Part shown: positions 1 to 11,328 of the stretch, piece after piece
Layout of the letters: each line of letters begins with the position of its first letter
Numbering within the stretch: position 1 is the stretch's first letter
Origin: Aquilaria yunnanensis
Taxonomy: Eukaryota > Streptophyta > Magnoliopsida > Malvales > Thymelaeaceae
Direction: 5' to 3'
DNA length: 64,000 nucleotides
Assembly: GCA_039654915.1 (NCBI GenBank)
Contig: CM077600.1
Span: forward strand, 73,231,992-73,295,991
Program-made: the position numbers and the translations under genes
Notes under the pieces: model-generated
What the model saw: the letters and a program-made list of their open reading frames with translations, nothing else
Database searches by the model: none
What the model was told of the DNA's origin: nothing

Positions 1-1354
1 TTGTTGTTTGTGTTTGGCTGCTGCATTTGGTTGCTATATCTTGTATATATGCATTGTGGTTTTTGTGTTTTAGTGTCTTTGGATGCAGGTTTTAATGATG
101 GTTACATTGCCTATTGAATCCAAGTGCTACCCTTACTAAGTTTCTCAATGAAACTTACTCACCTCAATTCTGTCATTTCAGGTCCAGCTGAAAGATCACC
201 TTCAAACTAACCTTTGTGGTTTGATTTTTGATCTGAAATTTCAGGTACATGAACTTCCATATGTCTAGTTGTGATCTGGAAATTTTGGTGATTTGAGGAG
301 CACATTTGGTATTTTTAATGGTGGTACTTACTGTGTTGTGCAGCAGCTGTCCAGCAACCTGTTTTTGGAGTCCATTGTGTCTCAGGACCTCATGTAACCT
401 AGGGTGCGTATTTAGCTGAGTTAACACCATATTTTAGTGCATGTATGCATGTACATGTATTGTATGTAAAATGAGACAAGTATGTGAACATTTGTGTAAT
501 GTTTTGGCTATGTAAGTGATGTGGTGCAAAGCTGCCTAAGTGTGAATGATGGGCTGCTTACTTGTAAATTCTGTTTTGACCACATAAAGTTGTTAAAAGA
601 AAAGGAATGTAATTCCTATGTGTAATGGACATATATGGGATAGCCTTGGAGAGCCTTCCCCTTGTGAATGAAGTGTTTGCATGGTTTGGAAAAATTGTAT
701 GGGCAAAATGGTCCAAAAGTTGCCAGAATTTTGACTCTGGACATGAAGTTTAATATCTCCCTGTGTAGAAAGAAAATTGGTATGAAATTTCGACCACACC
801 TAGAGGACATCTATAGGGTTAACTGGGATTTGGAATTTCTGGATTTAGAGCCCTGTAGCCAAAGATATGACGTTGTAAATTTGGCTAAAATACTGTTCAT
901 TTGGTCAGAATTTTGTAACCAACTTCAAAAATCCATAACTTGATCCATAGGTGGGCTATTGATGTAAAAAAAAAATTCCTTGGTTTTCTATAAGTCTCTA
1001 CTTGATAATGGAGCAAATAAAACAGGGGGCTATGTGGCTATAATGATACAGTTTATTAGTGGAAGTTACAGGTGCAATAGCTGGCCACTAGAACTTAACA
1101 AGATTGCCTAATGTGTGGAAGCCAAAACTAAGACTTGTGCTAGTGTTTTCCTTCTTTCCTGCCACGGTGTGCATGGAATGTGAATATGTGTGTGATGGTT
1201 GGACCAATATGCATGTATTTACATAGTGCCCAAGAGGGCCACTTGGGTATGCACACTAAGGGTAGTTTTCTGATGGCCTACAGAACATTACCAATCCTGG
1301 GAGTCTAAATGCACAATTTTGGCACCATAACTGGACTACCCCGGAGTGGGTAAC
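1..1354 (+). repeat. LTR-A family, 3' part of a copy cut by the window edge
   Basis: This stretch aligns closely with about 38670-40024, the second half of a solo LTR in this window, and ends on the same terminus GGGTAACA at 1354. The first half lies outside the window, so a target-site duplication cannot be tested. No primer-binding site follows the terminus, so it is not an obvious 5' LTR. Short open frames inside it on both strands recur in the other LTR-A copies and are not genes. Strand follows the TGTTACCAC...GGTAACA reading and is otherwise arbitrary. Confidence 0.85.
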
Positions 1355-2022
1355 AACAACCCAATGCCTTCAATACTCGGTCAAGACACAAATGAGAATG
1401 CTTTGGCCGAAACTAGTTTCTTTATTTACTAAGTGGAATCATGCTTAACCGGTTATAGCCACTTGTACCAAAAATGGCTTAATGACACTCTTGGTCCTAA
1501 ACTATTTTGCATGGCTCACGTCGCCCCTCAAGAATTCACGGCTTCACTTTAGTCACTAAAATACATGTTCATTTTGGCATTAATCTTAGCTCATGGCCTA
1601 CATTGCGAAGCTTTAATCAAAATGGTTAAAAATGGTCATTAGCCCATGCATATTTTCGGCAATTTACCAAGATTAATTAAACCATATAAATAGTGGTATA
1701 AACCTTGGTGGAAGACAAACATGACCGGCCATCAAGTCACCAAAAACAATTTGGTCTAGTTCTTCATTTCTCCTTGCACTTATTTGCATGGCCGAAATTT
1801 CTAGTTTAAGTTTCATAGTTTCAATTGCATCACTAGTTCAAGTGTACATTGTAGTCCTCCAACTTTATTTTGTGCCAGAAACATCATAGCCACATACACT
1901 TAAAACCCAAACTTTCTTAGGTTTACACTTACACCCTCCTCATTTTCAAACAAGTCCCTCATGTTTTAAATTGGTGTTTCTCTATATTCTTGGCCTAAGC
2001 CAAGTACTAAGGGATGGTCCTA
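1355..2022. other. Spacer with LTR-like 3' end, between two LTR-A pieces
   Basis: No coding sequence is seen. The last 100 bases contain a phrase ending TTGGCCTAAGCCAAG that recurs near 23865 in the solo LTR at 21499-24029. The segment ends in GGTCCTAACA, which looks like an LTR terminus. It is probably a truncated LTR of a related gypsy family. No matching start or target-site duplication was found. Confidence 0.4.
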
Positions 2023-2347
2023 ACATATGTGGCTAGAATGATACAGTTTATTATTGAAAGTTACAGGTGCAATAGCTGGTCATTAGTACTTAAGAAGATT
2101 GCCTAATGTGTGGAAGCCAAAACTATGACTTGTGCTAGTGTTTTCCTTCTTAGCTACCATAGTATGCATAAATGTAAATATGTGTGTTATGGTTAGACCA
2201 ATATGCATGTATTTACATAGTGCTCAAGAGGGTCACTTGAGTATGTACACTAGGGGTGTTGTTTTGATGACCTACAGGAACACCAAACCTGGGAGTTTAA
2301 ATGCACAGTTTTGGCACCATAACTGGACTACCCCAAAGTGGGTAACA
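2023..2347 (+). repeat. LTR-A 3'-terminal fragment
   Basis: It repeats about 1028-1354 and 39700-40024 with moderate divergence and ends in GGGTAACA at 2347. Only the last ~325 bases of the LTR are present. Its 5' side is cut off at the junction with the preceding spacer. Confidence 0.8.
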
Positions 2348-2715
2348 CCTTCGGCAGAGTGAGGCACCTTCAGAAGATGCTCTTCATTGCCAAGGATGGG
2401 GATATGCATTCCCGAACTAGGTGACTTCGCTATTCCGAAGGTGTTAGTATATAGATTTTCCGAGGTCAGTTCTGCAACCTACCGAGGGTGGTTGTCGTTC
2501 ACCGAGGTTGGTGCTAGGTCTTCCCCCAAGGGTGGTTTTTGGCCAGGTGATCTAGAGATCACGGGCGTCATGGCCCCTCGGTTATAAGGTGGTGTTCTTC
2601 CTGAGGATGGTAGGGGCACCTTCTTTACCGAGGTTGGTCACTCATGTTTCCTGAGGGTGGTGCTTCTCAGGTCACTTTGGGAATTCTAGAAGGGTTAAGA
2701 GCCCTTTGGCTATCA
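2348..2715 (-). repeat. Tat-type LTR fragment (U3 end)
   Basis: The right end GAGCCCTTTGGCTATCA matches the ends of the Tat LTRs at 7791, 26000 and 32837. The recurring 'gagggtggt' and 'ccgaggttggt' phrases are also shared with them. The U5 side is missing. Read on the minus strand it begins TGATAGCC. It is a different subfamily from the LTRs of the two larger Tat elements here. Confidence 0.65.
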
Positions 2716-3773
2716 AAGATATAACAACCAAATGCAATAGCCATTCACAATCATCAAACACATGAAATGTGGCAGCAACATATACCATAGGTTAGTCCAT
2801 AAAACATGCAATAAACATAATAAATCACTATGGGAGCCCTCCTCAAGCTAATGATTGGTCTTGGGAGGATTTTAACACTAGTTAGTACTAACTTTGGGCT
2901 CTATAAACCCTCATTTCACTGCCATCTTTGAGCACTTCACACTAGGTCACAAAACCTTCAATATGTGTGCTCCCCTCTCTAAGCTTGGTTCATCAAGCTC
3001 ATGGCTCTCTTCCAAGCTTAGCCCTAGCTCCATGGTTGCTTGAAAATATAGAAAACAACCCATGAGAGCAAGAGAACCCTTACCAAAGTTGTTAGGCCGA
3101 GAATCAAGCTATTCTTGGGCTAGAGGAGGCCAAAATGGGGAGAGAGATAAGTGAGTTGGCCACTTAAATGGGCTTAATTGAGCTTAAGTGCACAAAACAC
3201 ACTTAACAAGCTTAACCTTGCTTTATCTCCTTTTCCTTGCCCATAAGCACGATTTCTTTGTCTTAAACTTATTGGTCCACATTTTGCCCACATTTTGACC
3301 AATTTCTAAGCCATAGCTGCCCCTCCCTAGGTGGGAAAACTCCAAATTGCTCCATTTGACTTAAGTCAAAGACATACACAACTTAAGGCCTACATTAGAA
3401 CACTTAGGTCCTTTATGCCTTTTTGTGTTTTCTTTGACCTTAGTTGTCTTCCATAAGCAATTTGGTCCTCCAATAGCACTTCCATACCATTCATATCCTT
3501 CTAATAACTCTCCAAAGCTCTTTCTTGAGAGTTTGCAAATTAGGTGCCTGAATTTCCAAAACCTTACAAAAAAGTCCATAGGTTGCTTGACAAACAAGCA
3601 ATCCTTAAGGCTTTTCTTGGGGGCCAAGTTACCAACTTGGAACACTTTTAAGGAGGTGTTCATTATACCTTTTATCCCTCACACTTCAATCACTATGAAG
3701 AGAATTACACAATATAATGGTTTTTAGCCATTATGCCACACTTGTAATTTCCCATTTTTGTGAGGTGCTAACA
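2716..3773 (-). repeat. LTR-A 5' half, inverted
   Basis: The reverse complement aligns with about 37574-38710. The outer terminus is at 3773 (minus-strand start TGTTAGCACC, compared with TGTTACCACC in the solo copies). The 3' half is absent and the fragment is cut where the Tat LTR fragment begins. The ORFs at 3361-3663 and 3425-3727 fall wholly inside this LTR and are not genes. Confidence 0.85.
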
Positions 3774-4353
3774 CTTGGTCTGCTATTCAGAGCATGATTC
3801 AAACTTAGGCAGAGGAGAATCTTTCAAAGGCCAAAGGTGCATTGGTGACTTATTACTATAAGTTTGGGGAGCTTAACAAGATAGCTAAGGAAAAAATAGT
3901 AGGGGCACACTGAGAGCACATTGAAGGCAATCAGATGCTTTTTGAGGATTAGTCCTCTAAGATGGCCAATATGGGAAGGAAGTTGGTGGAGCAAACTTTA
4001 GCTAATGAGGCTCTTTGGAAGGAGTGGGAATCCCTATATGTCGAGGTTGTGTAATCTCTATCAAATAAATTGCAACTACTTGCCAAGGTTGAGTAGCTGA
4101 AAAAGTCAAGGAAGAAGAAGAAAGAAGAGATGGAGGCCTTAGTAAAACAAAAAGAAGGAGGCCGATGAGATGACCAAATTCTGTCTCATTGTCTAGACTT
4201 GGACAATTACTTTCTTCAAGCCCTTAACATCCTCAAAGGCCCTCCTTCTAACTGGCACAGCTAGAGTTTCTTTGTTTGCCCCAGAAAGTTATGGAGTCCA
4301 AAGATCAAGCAGACTTTTCTGAAAAGTCTCAAGGTGAAGATGTAGAGGAGTAA
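3774..4353 (+). pseudogene. Antisense extra ORF of the outer Tat element, 3' remnant
   Basis: It is homologous to the end of the T2 antisense ORF (about 16195-16893). It has the same order: a region starting after an intron acceptor, a Lys/Glu-rich coiled-coil stretch near 4080-4165, then an acidic tail ending in TAA at 4351-4353. Several in-frame stops show it is dead. It is convergent with the element's integrase, as in T2. The 5' part is missing because LTR-A occupies the sequence up to 3773. Confidence 0.6.
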
Positions 4354-4699
4354 TATAGGGCCTTAAATTTTTTTTTTTTAATTCTTGTTATAAGCATCTT
4401 CTTCAGAAAGCCATATGTAACCCTCCTTTCTTTTTTTTTTATCAATAAGATGTTATTTTCTGTTACTTCGCCTTGATTTGTATTTTCCCTTAAGTTATAA
4501 GCATTTCTATTCTTCAAGGTTAGCAAATGGAAGATGCACAATTTAGGGGTAGGCGTTCACCTCACTCTTAAAAAATTTTTGGCTAGTTGGACAGAAATTT
4601 GTCAAAAGGTTTAGAGAATCCTCAGTCATTGACTAATATTATAGCATCTACACAACTTTATTGGATTCCATAGAAATTTTCTAAGCATAACATTTTTTC
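4354..4699. other. Spacer between convergent antisense ORF and pol of outer Tat
   Basis: This stretch is AT-rich with T homopolymers near 4368-4380 and 4430-4441. It occupies the same position as 16894-17430 in T2. The chance ORF at 4329-4541 has no family resemblance. Confidence 0.5.
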
Positions 4700-6636
4700 A
4701 AAGAGTCCAAATGCCATGTGTTTTTTAACTATTCCTCTTCAGTGCTTTTGATTTTGAAAAATTCTAGCTGAACTTCTTCAGTGACCAAATAAGGTCCTTC
4801 CCAATTTGCATGAAATATGTCATAAGATGGTTTTCAGGGTTCCAATTCAGCCCTTCAGAGAATGAGGTCTCCTACTTTGATTCTTTGAGGCCTAACATTT
4901 AAGTTTGTTGTGATAGCAGCTCACTACTAGAAAGCTCTTCTTCAGACCTCAACCATTTCCCTGTGTTCTTCTAGCATATTGAGTTTAGCCCTTAGCTCGA
5001 GGTTATTTTCTTTTTCATTGAACACTTATATCCTTATAAAATGATTTATTGTTTTGATAGGGATTAGAGCTTCTATACTAAACATGAGGGAAAAAAGAGT
5101 CTTTTTGGTAGCTCTTCTTGGAGTTGTTCAGTAACTCTATAGTACACTTGGTAATTCACCAGGACACTTTTCCTTTGCCTCCCCGAGCCTTTTCTTCAAG
5201 CCATTTTTATGGTTCTATTTAACACTTCCACTTGTCCATTGCTCTGGGATGTGTAACTAGGGCAAAGTGTAATTTTATGCCGAGGTTGGTGGCGGGCTCT
5301 TAGAACCCCTTGTCAATGAATTGGATGCCATTGTCTACGACTATCACCCACGAGTAGTTGAACCTGTGTATGATATTTTTCTAAATGAACTTTTGGATGT
5401 CTTTGGCAGATATCATCGCCAAGGGTTTTGCTTCGATCCACTTAGTGAAGTAATCTATTACAACGACACAATATTTGACCCCACTTGGTACAGTTAGATT
5501 AATTCCCCTTATGGTGAAGGGGTAGGGTAGCTGGCCGAGGTTACTACTTCAGAAGGTGCTCTTTAAACAGGTGCATGCTGCTGGCACTTATGGCAATGTC
5601 TGACAAATTAGGGAGTATCCTTCTTTATGGTGGTCTAACAGTATCCCTGCTGAAATAACACTCCGGCTAAAGCATCTGTCCCGATGTGTGATCCACAAAT
5701 CCCCTCATGGACTTCCCCAAACACAGGTTCTGTGTCTCTTTCATCAATACATCATTGCAATAGATTAGAGTACCCTTCCCTATATCACTCTTCTTTCATC
5801 AAGAAGTATCTTCCTGCTCTCCTTGGTACTCTTGCCCCCTCTCAAAGGTCTTTGGGTTGGGAGTTACTAGCTAAGTACTTTTCTATCATATCTTTCCATA
5901 GTTCTCCTGTAGTTGTTACTGCCATAATGGCTATGCTAAGGGAACCATGCACTTTAGTAGGTTGTTTTGATTGGGCTAATACATTTACCTACATGTTATC
6001 TTTCCAAGGTACTTTCTTGATTTGCACTTTGTTAAATCTCTAAATCAACTCTTTGATGACATCATGATACTTTGCTAGCTTTAGGTCCTTGACCTCGTAC
6101 TCCTCCATTAGTTGATGAACTATTAACTACAAGTCGCTACAGGCCTTCAAGGATTTCACACCGCCCCTCCTTGCCAATTGTAACCCTGATATAAGAGCTT
6201 CATATTTGGTGATGTTATTGGTGACTTAAAACCCAAATTTTATAGACTTCGTAGTCTCCATACCCTCAAGTTCCCGTAGTATTATCCCAATGCCTTGGTG
6301 TTCTACTCCGGATGTACCATCGATGAAAAGTGCCCATTTAGGTTCTTTATCTCAAAGGACCTTTAAGACATTTGTGTTTTCTGGTAATTTGGTTATAAAG
6401 TTTGCTAGAGCCTGGGCCTTTATCAGTTTTCTTCGTTCATATATGATGTCATACTCTCCGAGCTCTATGCACCATCTCGATAATCGCCCTGAATGATCTA
6501 CCCTTTTCATGATATCCCGAATGGGCAAATTACTTCTTACTATGATGGTATGCCCTGGAAAGTATGGATGAAATCTCTTACTTGCCATGACTAAAGCATA
6601 AATTGCCTATTGCAATGTTGGCTATTCAAGTGAGTT
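4700..6636 (-). pseudogene. pol 3' half of outer Tat: RNase H and integrase
   Basis: Reading from the right, 6352-6588 encodes the RNase H-linked segment typical of Tat pol. It has the phrases GRLSRWCIELGEYDI and then IKAQALANFI. Further left come a second RNase H-like region and then integrase. The integrase C-terminal end lies at 4740-5200, with phrases such as RIKVGDLIL and NWEGPYLVTEE readable between stops. Many frameshifts and stops are present, so no activity is expected. The piece ends near 6636, where sequence unrelated to Tat starts. The other side of that break continues at 26395. Confidence 0.75.
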
Positions 6637-7077
6637 TAGGAGTGGGATAGGGGTCGTAGGGGCTAGTTTTTTTTTTCATATCCAGAGAACAGGATGTGCT
6701 CAACTTATGATTGCAGCTTCCACTCCTTCTCAATATCCACAGAAGCACTCAACTTAATAGGAGAGGAAAGAGCTGGAGGTGAACTCCCAATAGCGTAAGC
6801 AAACTCACTATTCTTAGCCTTCCCTAGATAAAGACATCTACTTAGCCTTCTTTATTGGCTCAAATAAACACCTTGGAATGGAACTACAAAGAAAATAGGA
6901 TATTTTCCCATATAAGGAAAGTTTTAGTCTTCCATTCTGCTAGAAACATTGGTACTACTTCTTAGACTTCTAATTCAATTGGGCATTTGCTTAATCCTTA
7001 GCTTCATGAAGTTGAATGTCCAAGATAATTTGTTGTTCAGTTACCCCCGAATGGCACTCTGTCTTGTCTGCTCAAAA
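6637..7077. other. Unidentified segment, left half (host of the T2 insertion)
   Basis: This non-Tat sequence lies between the broken outer Tat pol and the left end of T2. With 26006-26394 it forms one segment of about 830 bases split by T2, whose flanks read CAAAA at 7073-7077 and CAAAG at 26001-26005. It has no gypsy similarity that I can see. Short open stretches on both strands and its base composition differ from the surrounding LTR sequence. An organelle-derived insert or a fragment of another element are both possible. Confidence 0.5.
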
Positions 7078-7791
7078 TGATGCCCAGCGGCATCTTTGTT
7101 GTATGACATGCTGGGCCTGAGAGATACTTCTGGTGAAAAGGTATCTGCAAGATCTTGAACAAAACGGATTAGGAGCTCCCTGAAGTGTGTTTCTGGGGTA
7201 GGAGCCTTTGACGCCCAAGTCAGTGTACAGGAGAGAAGTAGTTTAAGAACAGAGAGCATAAAGGAGAGAGTCCCGTGTCCTTTACCTAAGAGCCCCCCGA
7301 GTATTTATAGGAGGATGGGGGGAGAAGGTTGTTTTACACAACCTGTTCAGATCAGGACATGTGTTCGGCTAGATCTGATCCGTACCTTCAGAGACAGGCA
7401 TCTCCAGCTGGCTGTAGGCAGTTCTAGCTAGAGGGTGGGGGCATGTGCGAGGCTTCTGTGTTAGAGATCCATCAACTGTATTTGTCATTTTTCTGTGAGA
7501 ACCTTTCGGGCAGGGATTTTCCCCAAGGGCTACTAGATAAGGCTCTTCGAACAGGATGACCATCTTTGGGAGGCATTTTCCTCTGTCAAGGGTGATCAAC
7601 CTATGATTTTGAGGTTGGTAGTGTGCCCCCCGAAGGTGGAGAAGACCCTATTTTCCCGAAGTTGGTCACATATATTCTCCGACGGTGGAACAGAGTCCTC
7701 CGAAACTGGCTGTTACGAATCCTCCTCTGAGGGTGGTGTTCAGTTAGGCATTTAGAAAGTCTTTGTGGGTGATAGCCCTTCGGCTATAACA
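7078..7791 (-). repeat. T2 3' LTR
   Basis: It aligns along its length with 25271-26000. On the minus strand it carries a TATA box (CTATAAATACTC, about 7300-7312) followed by a G-rich stretch, as in the 5' LTR. The open frames at 7041-7259 and 7369-7599 have partial counterparts in the other LTR and are not genes. Confidence 0.9.
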
Positions 7792-7803
7792 TTCCCCCCT
7801 CGA
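7792..7803 (-). other. Polypurine tract of T2
   Basis: On the minus strand this reads TTCGAGGGGGGAA directly before the 3' LTR start TGTTATAGCC. Its position and composition fit the plus-strand primer of reverse transcription, and it fixes the LTR boundary at 7791. Confidence 0.8.
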
Positions 7804-8381
7804 AGAAGCCAAAGTTGTATCTCCGATGTTAATCATTTTAGGAGCATGTCATGGAAATCTTGCTCTTTGGGTAGCCGAAGCCGTTTTTGGTGAAAAACTT
7901 CCTTCTACTAGCTTTTTCAGCCCGACACCTTTTCTCTTTGTGAAGTTGTATTTTTGGAATTCTCCTAGGCTCCTTATTTGTGTTCTATTCATTGGGTTTG
8001 TGCCATTGGTGAGGACGTTACTTCGAACAAGTTTCTTACTGGTGCCGAGGTCGCACCTTCAGAATATAAGGAGTTGTTCTATGTCCTCAAGCCGAATTCT
8101 TCACTTAACCGAGGTTGTATCTTCGGAGCGGAGGACCTATTTTCCTCTCTGGCCTTTTTATTCCTTCCTTCTGCTAGTGAACCGTCCTATCTTCTGACCA
8201 ATAGTTATGTCACTTCGGGTTAGGCAATATAGGCCTGCTAGTGTTAGAAGGCGTGCCCTTGTTTTTCGTGTCATGTAACACGTGTCATCAGATCATTGGC
8301 GATCGGTCGTGTATATTACATCGGTTATGTCCCTCACTTGTGAAGGTCATTATGGCGATGCTTCGCCTGCCTCCCTCGGTC
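7804..8381 (+). other. Upstream region of the T2 antisense gene
   Basis: This is non-coding. It lies between the 3' LTR and the plus-strand TATA box and has repeated 'ccgaggtt' and 'cttcgga' phrases like those in Tat LTRs. The ORFs at 7826-8197 and 7978-8223 have no family resemblance and overlap in two frames. Confidence 0.5.
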
Positions 8382-8389
8382 TATATAAA
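8382..8389 (+). promoter_or_regulatory. TATA box for the T2 antisense gene
   Basis: TATATAAA occurs in the context GTCTATATAAAGCC. It is followed by a T/C-rich stretch of about 240 bases resembling a plant 5' untranslated leader and then the ATG at 8637. It is on the strand opposite to the element's own LTR promoter, so the antisense gene appears to have its own start site. Confidence 0.6.
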
Positions 8390-8636
8390 GCCTTTCTCTT
8401 TCAAATTTTCCTCAGTTCTTCTACTTTCATTCCTTTTGCTTTTAGACTTCCTCTCACTTTCTAGCTTTTTCTTGTAGTGGGTTAGCGGTGAAGCGATTTC
8501 TAGCAAGTTTCACGGTATTTTCTGAAATTTCCCCTGTTTTCCGAATAGGTGGGTTTCCTTTTGAAGTTGCTCTTCTTCTTCCTTTTTCTTTTCCTTTTCC
8601 TCCATCTGTCTAAGGTTAGGGTCTTGATCACTGAGG

Positions 8637-9662
8637 ATGTCAGCCGGACAAGCCAAGGTTACTACTTTTCTCTGGAGTTGGACACCTCTCGACTCCTATA
8701 TGAGCTGTGTGACTTCAGAAAAGTTGGAGAAGTGGAGACTGAAGTTCTTTCTCCCTTCTTATGCAAAAATTAGGCTGCCTAATTATAATGAACCGAGCTA
8801 CCTTCCTCGATCGAACGAGATTACCATCTTCAGAGCACAACTAAAGGCGAGTCTTCGTTATCCTTTTCTGAGGGTGGTCTCTAACTTTTGATATTTCCAT
8901 GGCATAGCCGTCAATTAGATGCTCCTGAACTCCTATGCCTACTTTAATGCCTTCCAGTCTATGTGTGGAGTTTTCAAAATTGTCCCATACTTTATCTTCT
9001 TTCTCCAATACTACAAACTTCATCCTATCCCAAAAGGGGGGTTTTACTTCTTTCTCCCTAAAGGATCTGGGAGCAAGAAATTTATGTTCACCTTCGGCAC
9101 CAAAGACAGCTGGCGAGGATGGTAGAAGAAGTATTTCTTTATGGAGATTGATGAGAAATGGAAGGATCTTCTGGCTCAATGGGCTTCGGGTACCTTGGCC
9201 ACCGATCTAATGGATTCGAGGAAGTTGTTAACATTAGAACTGGAGTCTCAATTTGAGGAGTTCAACAGCCGTATTCGGGCTGTCGCGTACTGGGATGCCC
9301 AACCACCTTCGTGCTCTCTATACCCATTCCCCATTAGATGGAGCTTTATGACCAAATAGGTTCTTCAAGAGCTTGGGGTTATCACTGAACATGTTACCAA
9401 CAAAGACATTCCAAAGCCATCGGTGGACAAAAAGAAGGCGTGGATTGTTCTGCTCCTTCAAGGTGAACGCTCTTTCTCTGACCTTGTAGAAAGTAAGCTG
9501 ATCCTTCAATTGTAATGTTAGAATTTTTTATACTTACACTAATATTTTTTCCATTGCAGAGATGTAAAATAAGTTTGTAGCCTTCTACAAGATTTTGTTT
9601 CTCGGCCAAGTTGAGAAAAGGGAGCAGAAAAAGAAGACTCCAGAGAGAAAGAAAGGGCCAGC
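8637..9662 (+). pseudogene. T2 antisense extra ORF, 5' part (gypsy-type 'transposase'-like)
   Basis: One frame runs from ATG 8637 through 9492 and is broken only by a few stops (8889-8891, about 8914, 9123-9125, 9357-9359). Phrases such as EKWRLKFFLPSYAKIRLP and FRAQLKASLRYPFLRVV resemble the N-terminal domain of the plant 'putative gypsy type transposon' family (PF04195, recalled from family knowledge). A likely intron at 9493-9559 leads into exon 2, which is rich in Lys and Glu. Exon 2 is cut at 9662 by the target duplication and E1, and continues at 15490. The function of this family is unknown. The gene is convergent with T2 pol. Confidence 0.7.
9493..9559 (+). other. Likely intron 1 of the T2 antisense gene
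   Basis: The donor is GTAAGCTG. The acceptor is preceded by a T-rich tract ending CCATTGCAG. The length is 67 bases, short but plausible for a plant intron. The frame continues on both sides, apart from one stop soon after the acceptor. Confidence 0.6.
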
Positions 9663-9667
9663 TAGTC

Positions 9668-10780
9668 TGATGCAAAACCCCGATGGTATAAAGACCATGA
9701 AACATGCCCAAGATGTTTTTTCAAGCTCCACAAGACATCAAAGAGACTAGATTTAAAAACCCCCACCCCTAATCAACCTGTGAATAGAAACAAGAAGCAT
9801 AGAACACCAAGAACACAAGCAAACTTATGCACCAAGGTAGTCCACCAACCAAAGAGAAATCTCTCCAAAGTAGCAAAATTATTTTGGTTGAAAGCTATGT
9901 TTTACAACCAGAACATGTCCCTATTTATAGGCCTAAACTAGGGTAAAAGACTCAGAAAAATTCGCAGCCCAAGTCACCTAGGAAACCTAGTTACAAAGGA
10001 CTCAAGAAAACCTAATCAAACTAGGATTCCTACACCCTCTTAACACATGTTTAAGGTGTGCAGCGAATTCCATTTATCATAAGTGACCTAAATCACTTCC
10101 ATGGCCTAAATAACATCCTAAATAATGTAAATAAACAGGAAAATAAAATAAAATACGTTACAACACAATATTGGCCATAAAAACCCCAAAATAGTCTTCT
10201 TGGGTGGTTCTTGCTTGTGTTTTCAACTTCAAGCTGAAATTAAACCTTGATGTAGCCATGATATCTCAAAATGCAAAGCATGAAAGTTGTAGATCTCTTT
10301 CTTATATTCTAAACAATACCTAAATCACACAAAATAGACAACTAAATCCAAAGATATGCTCAAAATACAACAACTGCTTCTGAACCAGCAATGACTCACA
10401 AATCACGACTTTAAAACTAAATTGGACCCCCTTAGCGTGCAAATTGGGTTTCATTGTCTTCATATGATTTGTAGCAACAGATGTTAGCTTTCGAATGAAT
10501 CAAGAATCACTCAATTTCAATATTTTTAACTCAAGATATGATTTTTCTACCGGAATATCACCAATCTGTCAAAATCCAAGCTTGGTCATCATCTCCATAT
10601 GATTCCTTGCATGTTCCAGGAGCTCCTTGCGAAATTGCAAGCCCATTCTCCATGAAAAAGCTTGAGACAAAAGCTTGAAGTGCACTAGTGAGCTCCTTAA
10701 CCTTCTTCCTTGTCAATGGTCCACTAGTTATCTTCAATGGATCCTTACCGTCTTTGGTTGTGCCTTCTTTGATTGTATCA
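9668..10780 (-). repeat. E1 3' LTR
   Basis: It is collinear with 14383-15484 with scattered substitutions and small indels. It starts TGATGCAAAA and ends GATTGTATCA. A minus-strand TATA box (CCTATAAATAGG) lies near 9919-9930. The ORF at 10558-10812 runs across the LTR end and has a counterpart at 15286-15480 in the other LTR, so it is part of the repeat. Confidence 0.92.
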
Positions 10781-10794
10781 GCTCCACCCTCCTT
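10781..10794 (-). other. E1 polypurine tract
   Basis: On the minus strand it reads AAGGAGGGTGGAGC and directly abuts the 3' LTR start at 10780. This supports the minus orientation of E1. Confidence 0.7.
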
Positions 10795-10839
10795 AGAAGG
10801 ATTCATCCTCAAATCAAAACCTACATTAGAAGAGGGAAT

Positions 10840-11322
10840 TTAATCAATAACATTGAAATAATCAACACATGAGCACTTACCTTTCACATAAGCACCAATA
10901 GCATGGAATGCTTGTGTATGGAGCTTTAACATTGTGAAAAACCTGAACCAATATCCCAACACAATGTTAATTTTGATACCTCCAAGTTCAAAAACAAAGT
11001 TAGAAGCAATTAGCACAAAAAAACTGAAAGTTTGAACAATTTTCATCTTAACTCTAGGCGTCACTTTCATTGCCTTTGCCATCTCAAAAACATTATTCCC
11101 AAAACTAGAAAAAGTGTTGGAATAATTTACCTTAGGGATGCTATATGCACTCAAAACAAATGGACCTAAACTCACACAAGTGTTATGGTTATTAAAAACA
11201 CAAGTTATGCATGTCAAGACAATAGTTTGCATCAGCCATTCAAGCAAACAAGAATTGAACACAATGCGGCCTAAACTAGTAACCAAACAATGATGCACAA
11301 ATTTCACAAAAATCCTAAGCAT
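10840..11322 (-). CDS. Uncharacterised 160-codon ORF in E1
   Basis: I do not recognise it. The predicted product is rich in Phe, Val, Cys and Asn, starting MLRIFVKFVHHC, with hydrophobic patches but no motif I can name. It lies between gag and the polypurine tract, where an autonomous element would have pol. The strand is T-rich, which alone favours chance Phe-rich open frames, so coding status is doubtful. It follows the 210-codon ORF with a gap of only six bases. Confidence 0.3.
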   Translation of the reverse strand: MLRIFVKFVHHCLVTSLGRIVFNSCLLEWLMQTIVLTCITCVFNNHNTCVSLGPFVLSAYSIPKVNYSNTFSSFGNNVFEMAKAMKVTPRVKMKIVQTFSFFVLIASNFVFELGGIKINIVLGYWFRFFTMLKLHTQAFHAIGAYVKGKCSCVDYFNVID

Positions 11323-11328
11323 TTTAAA

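Noticed and set aside
668..943. 91-codon plus-strand ORF with a plausible protein look
   Set aside because: It lies inside an LTR-A copy and its counterpart region in the solo LTR-A is broken. It is a chance frame in a repeat.
7826..8197. 123-codon ORF with a leader-like N-terminus
   Set aside because: It is overlapped by another frame, has no family phrase, and lies upstream of the TATA box of the antisense gene.
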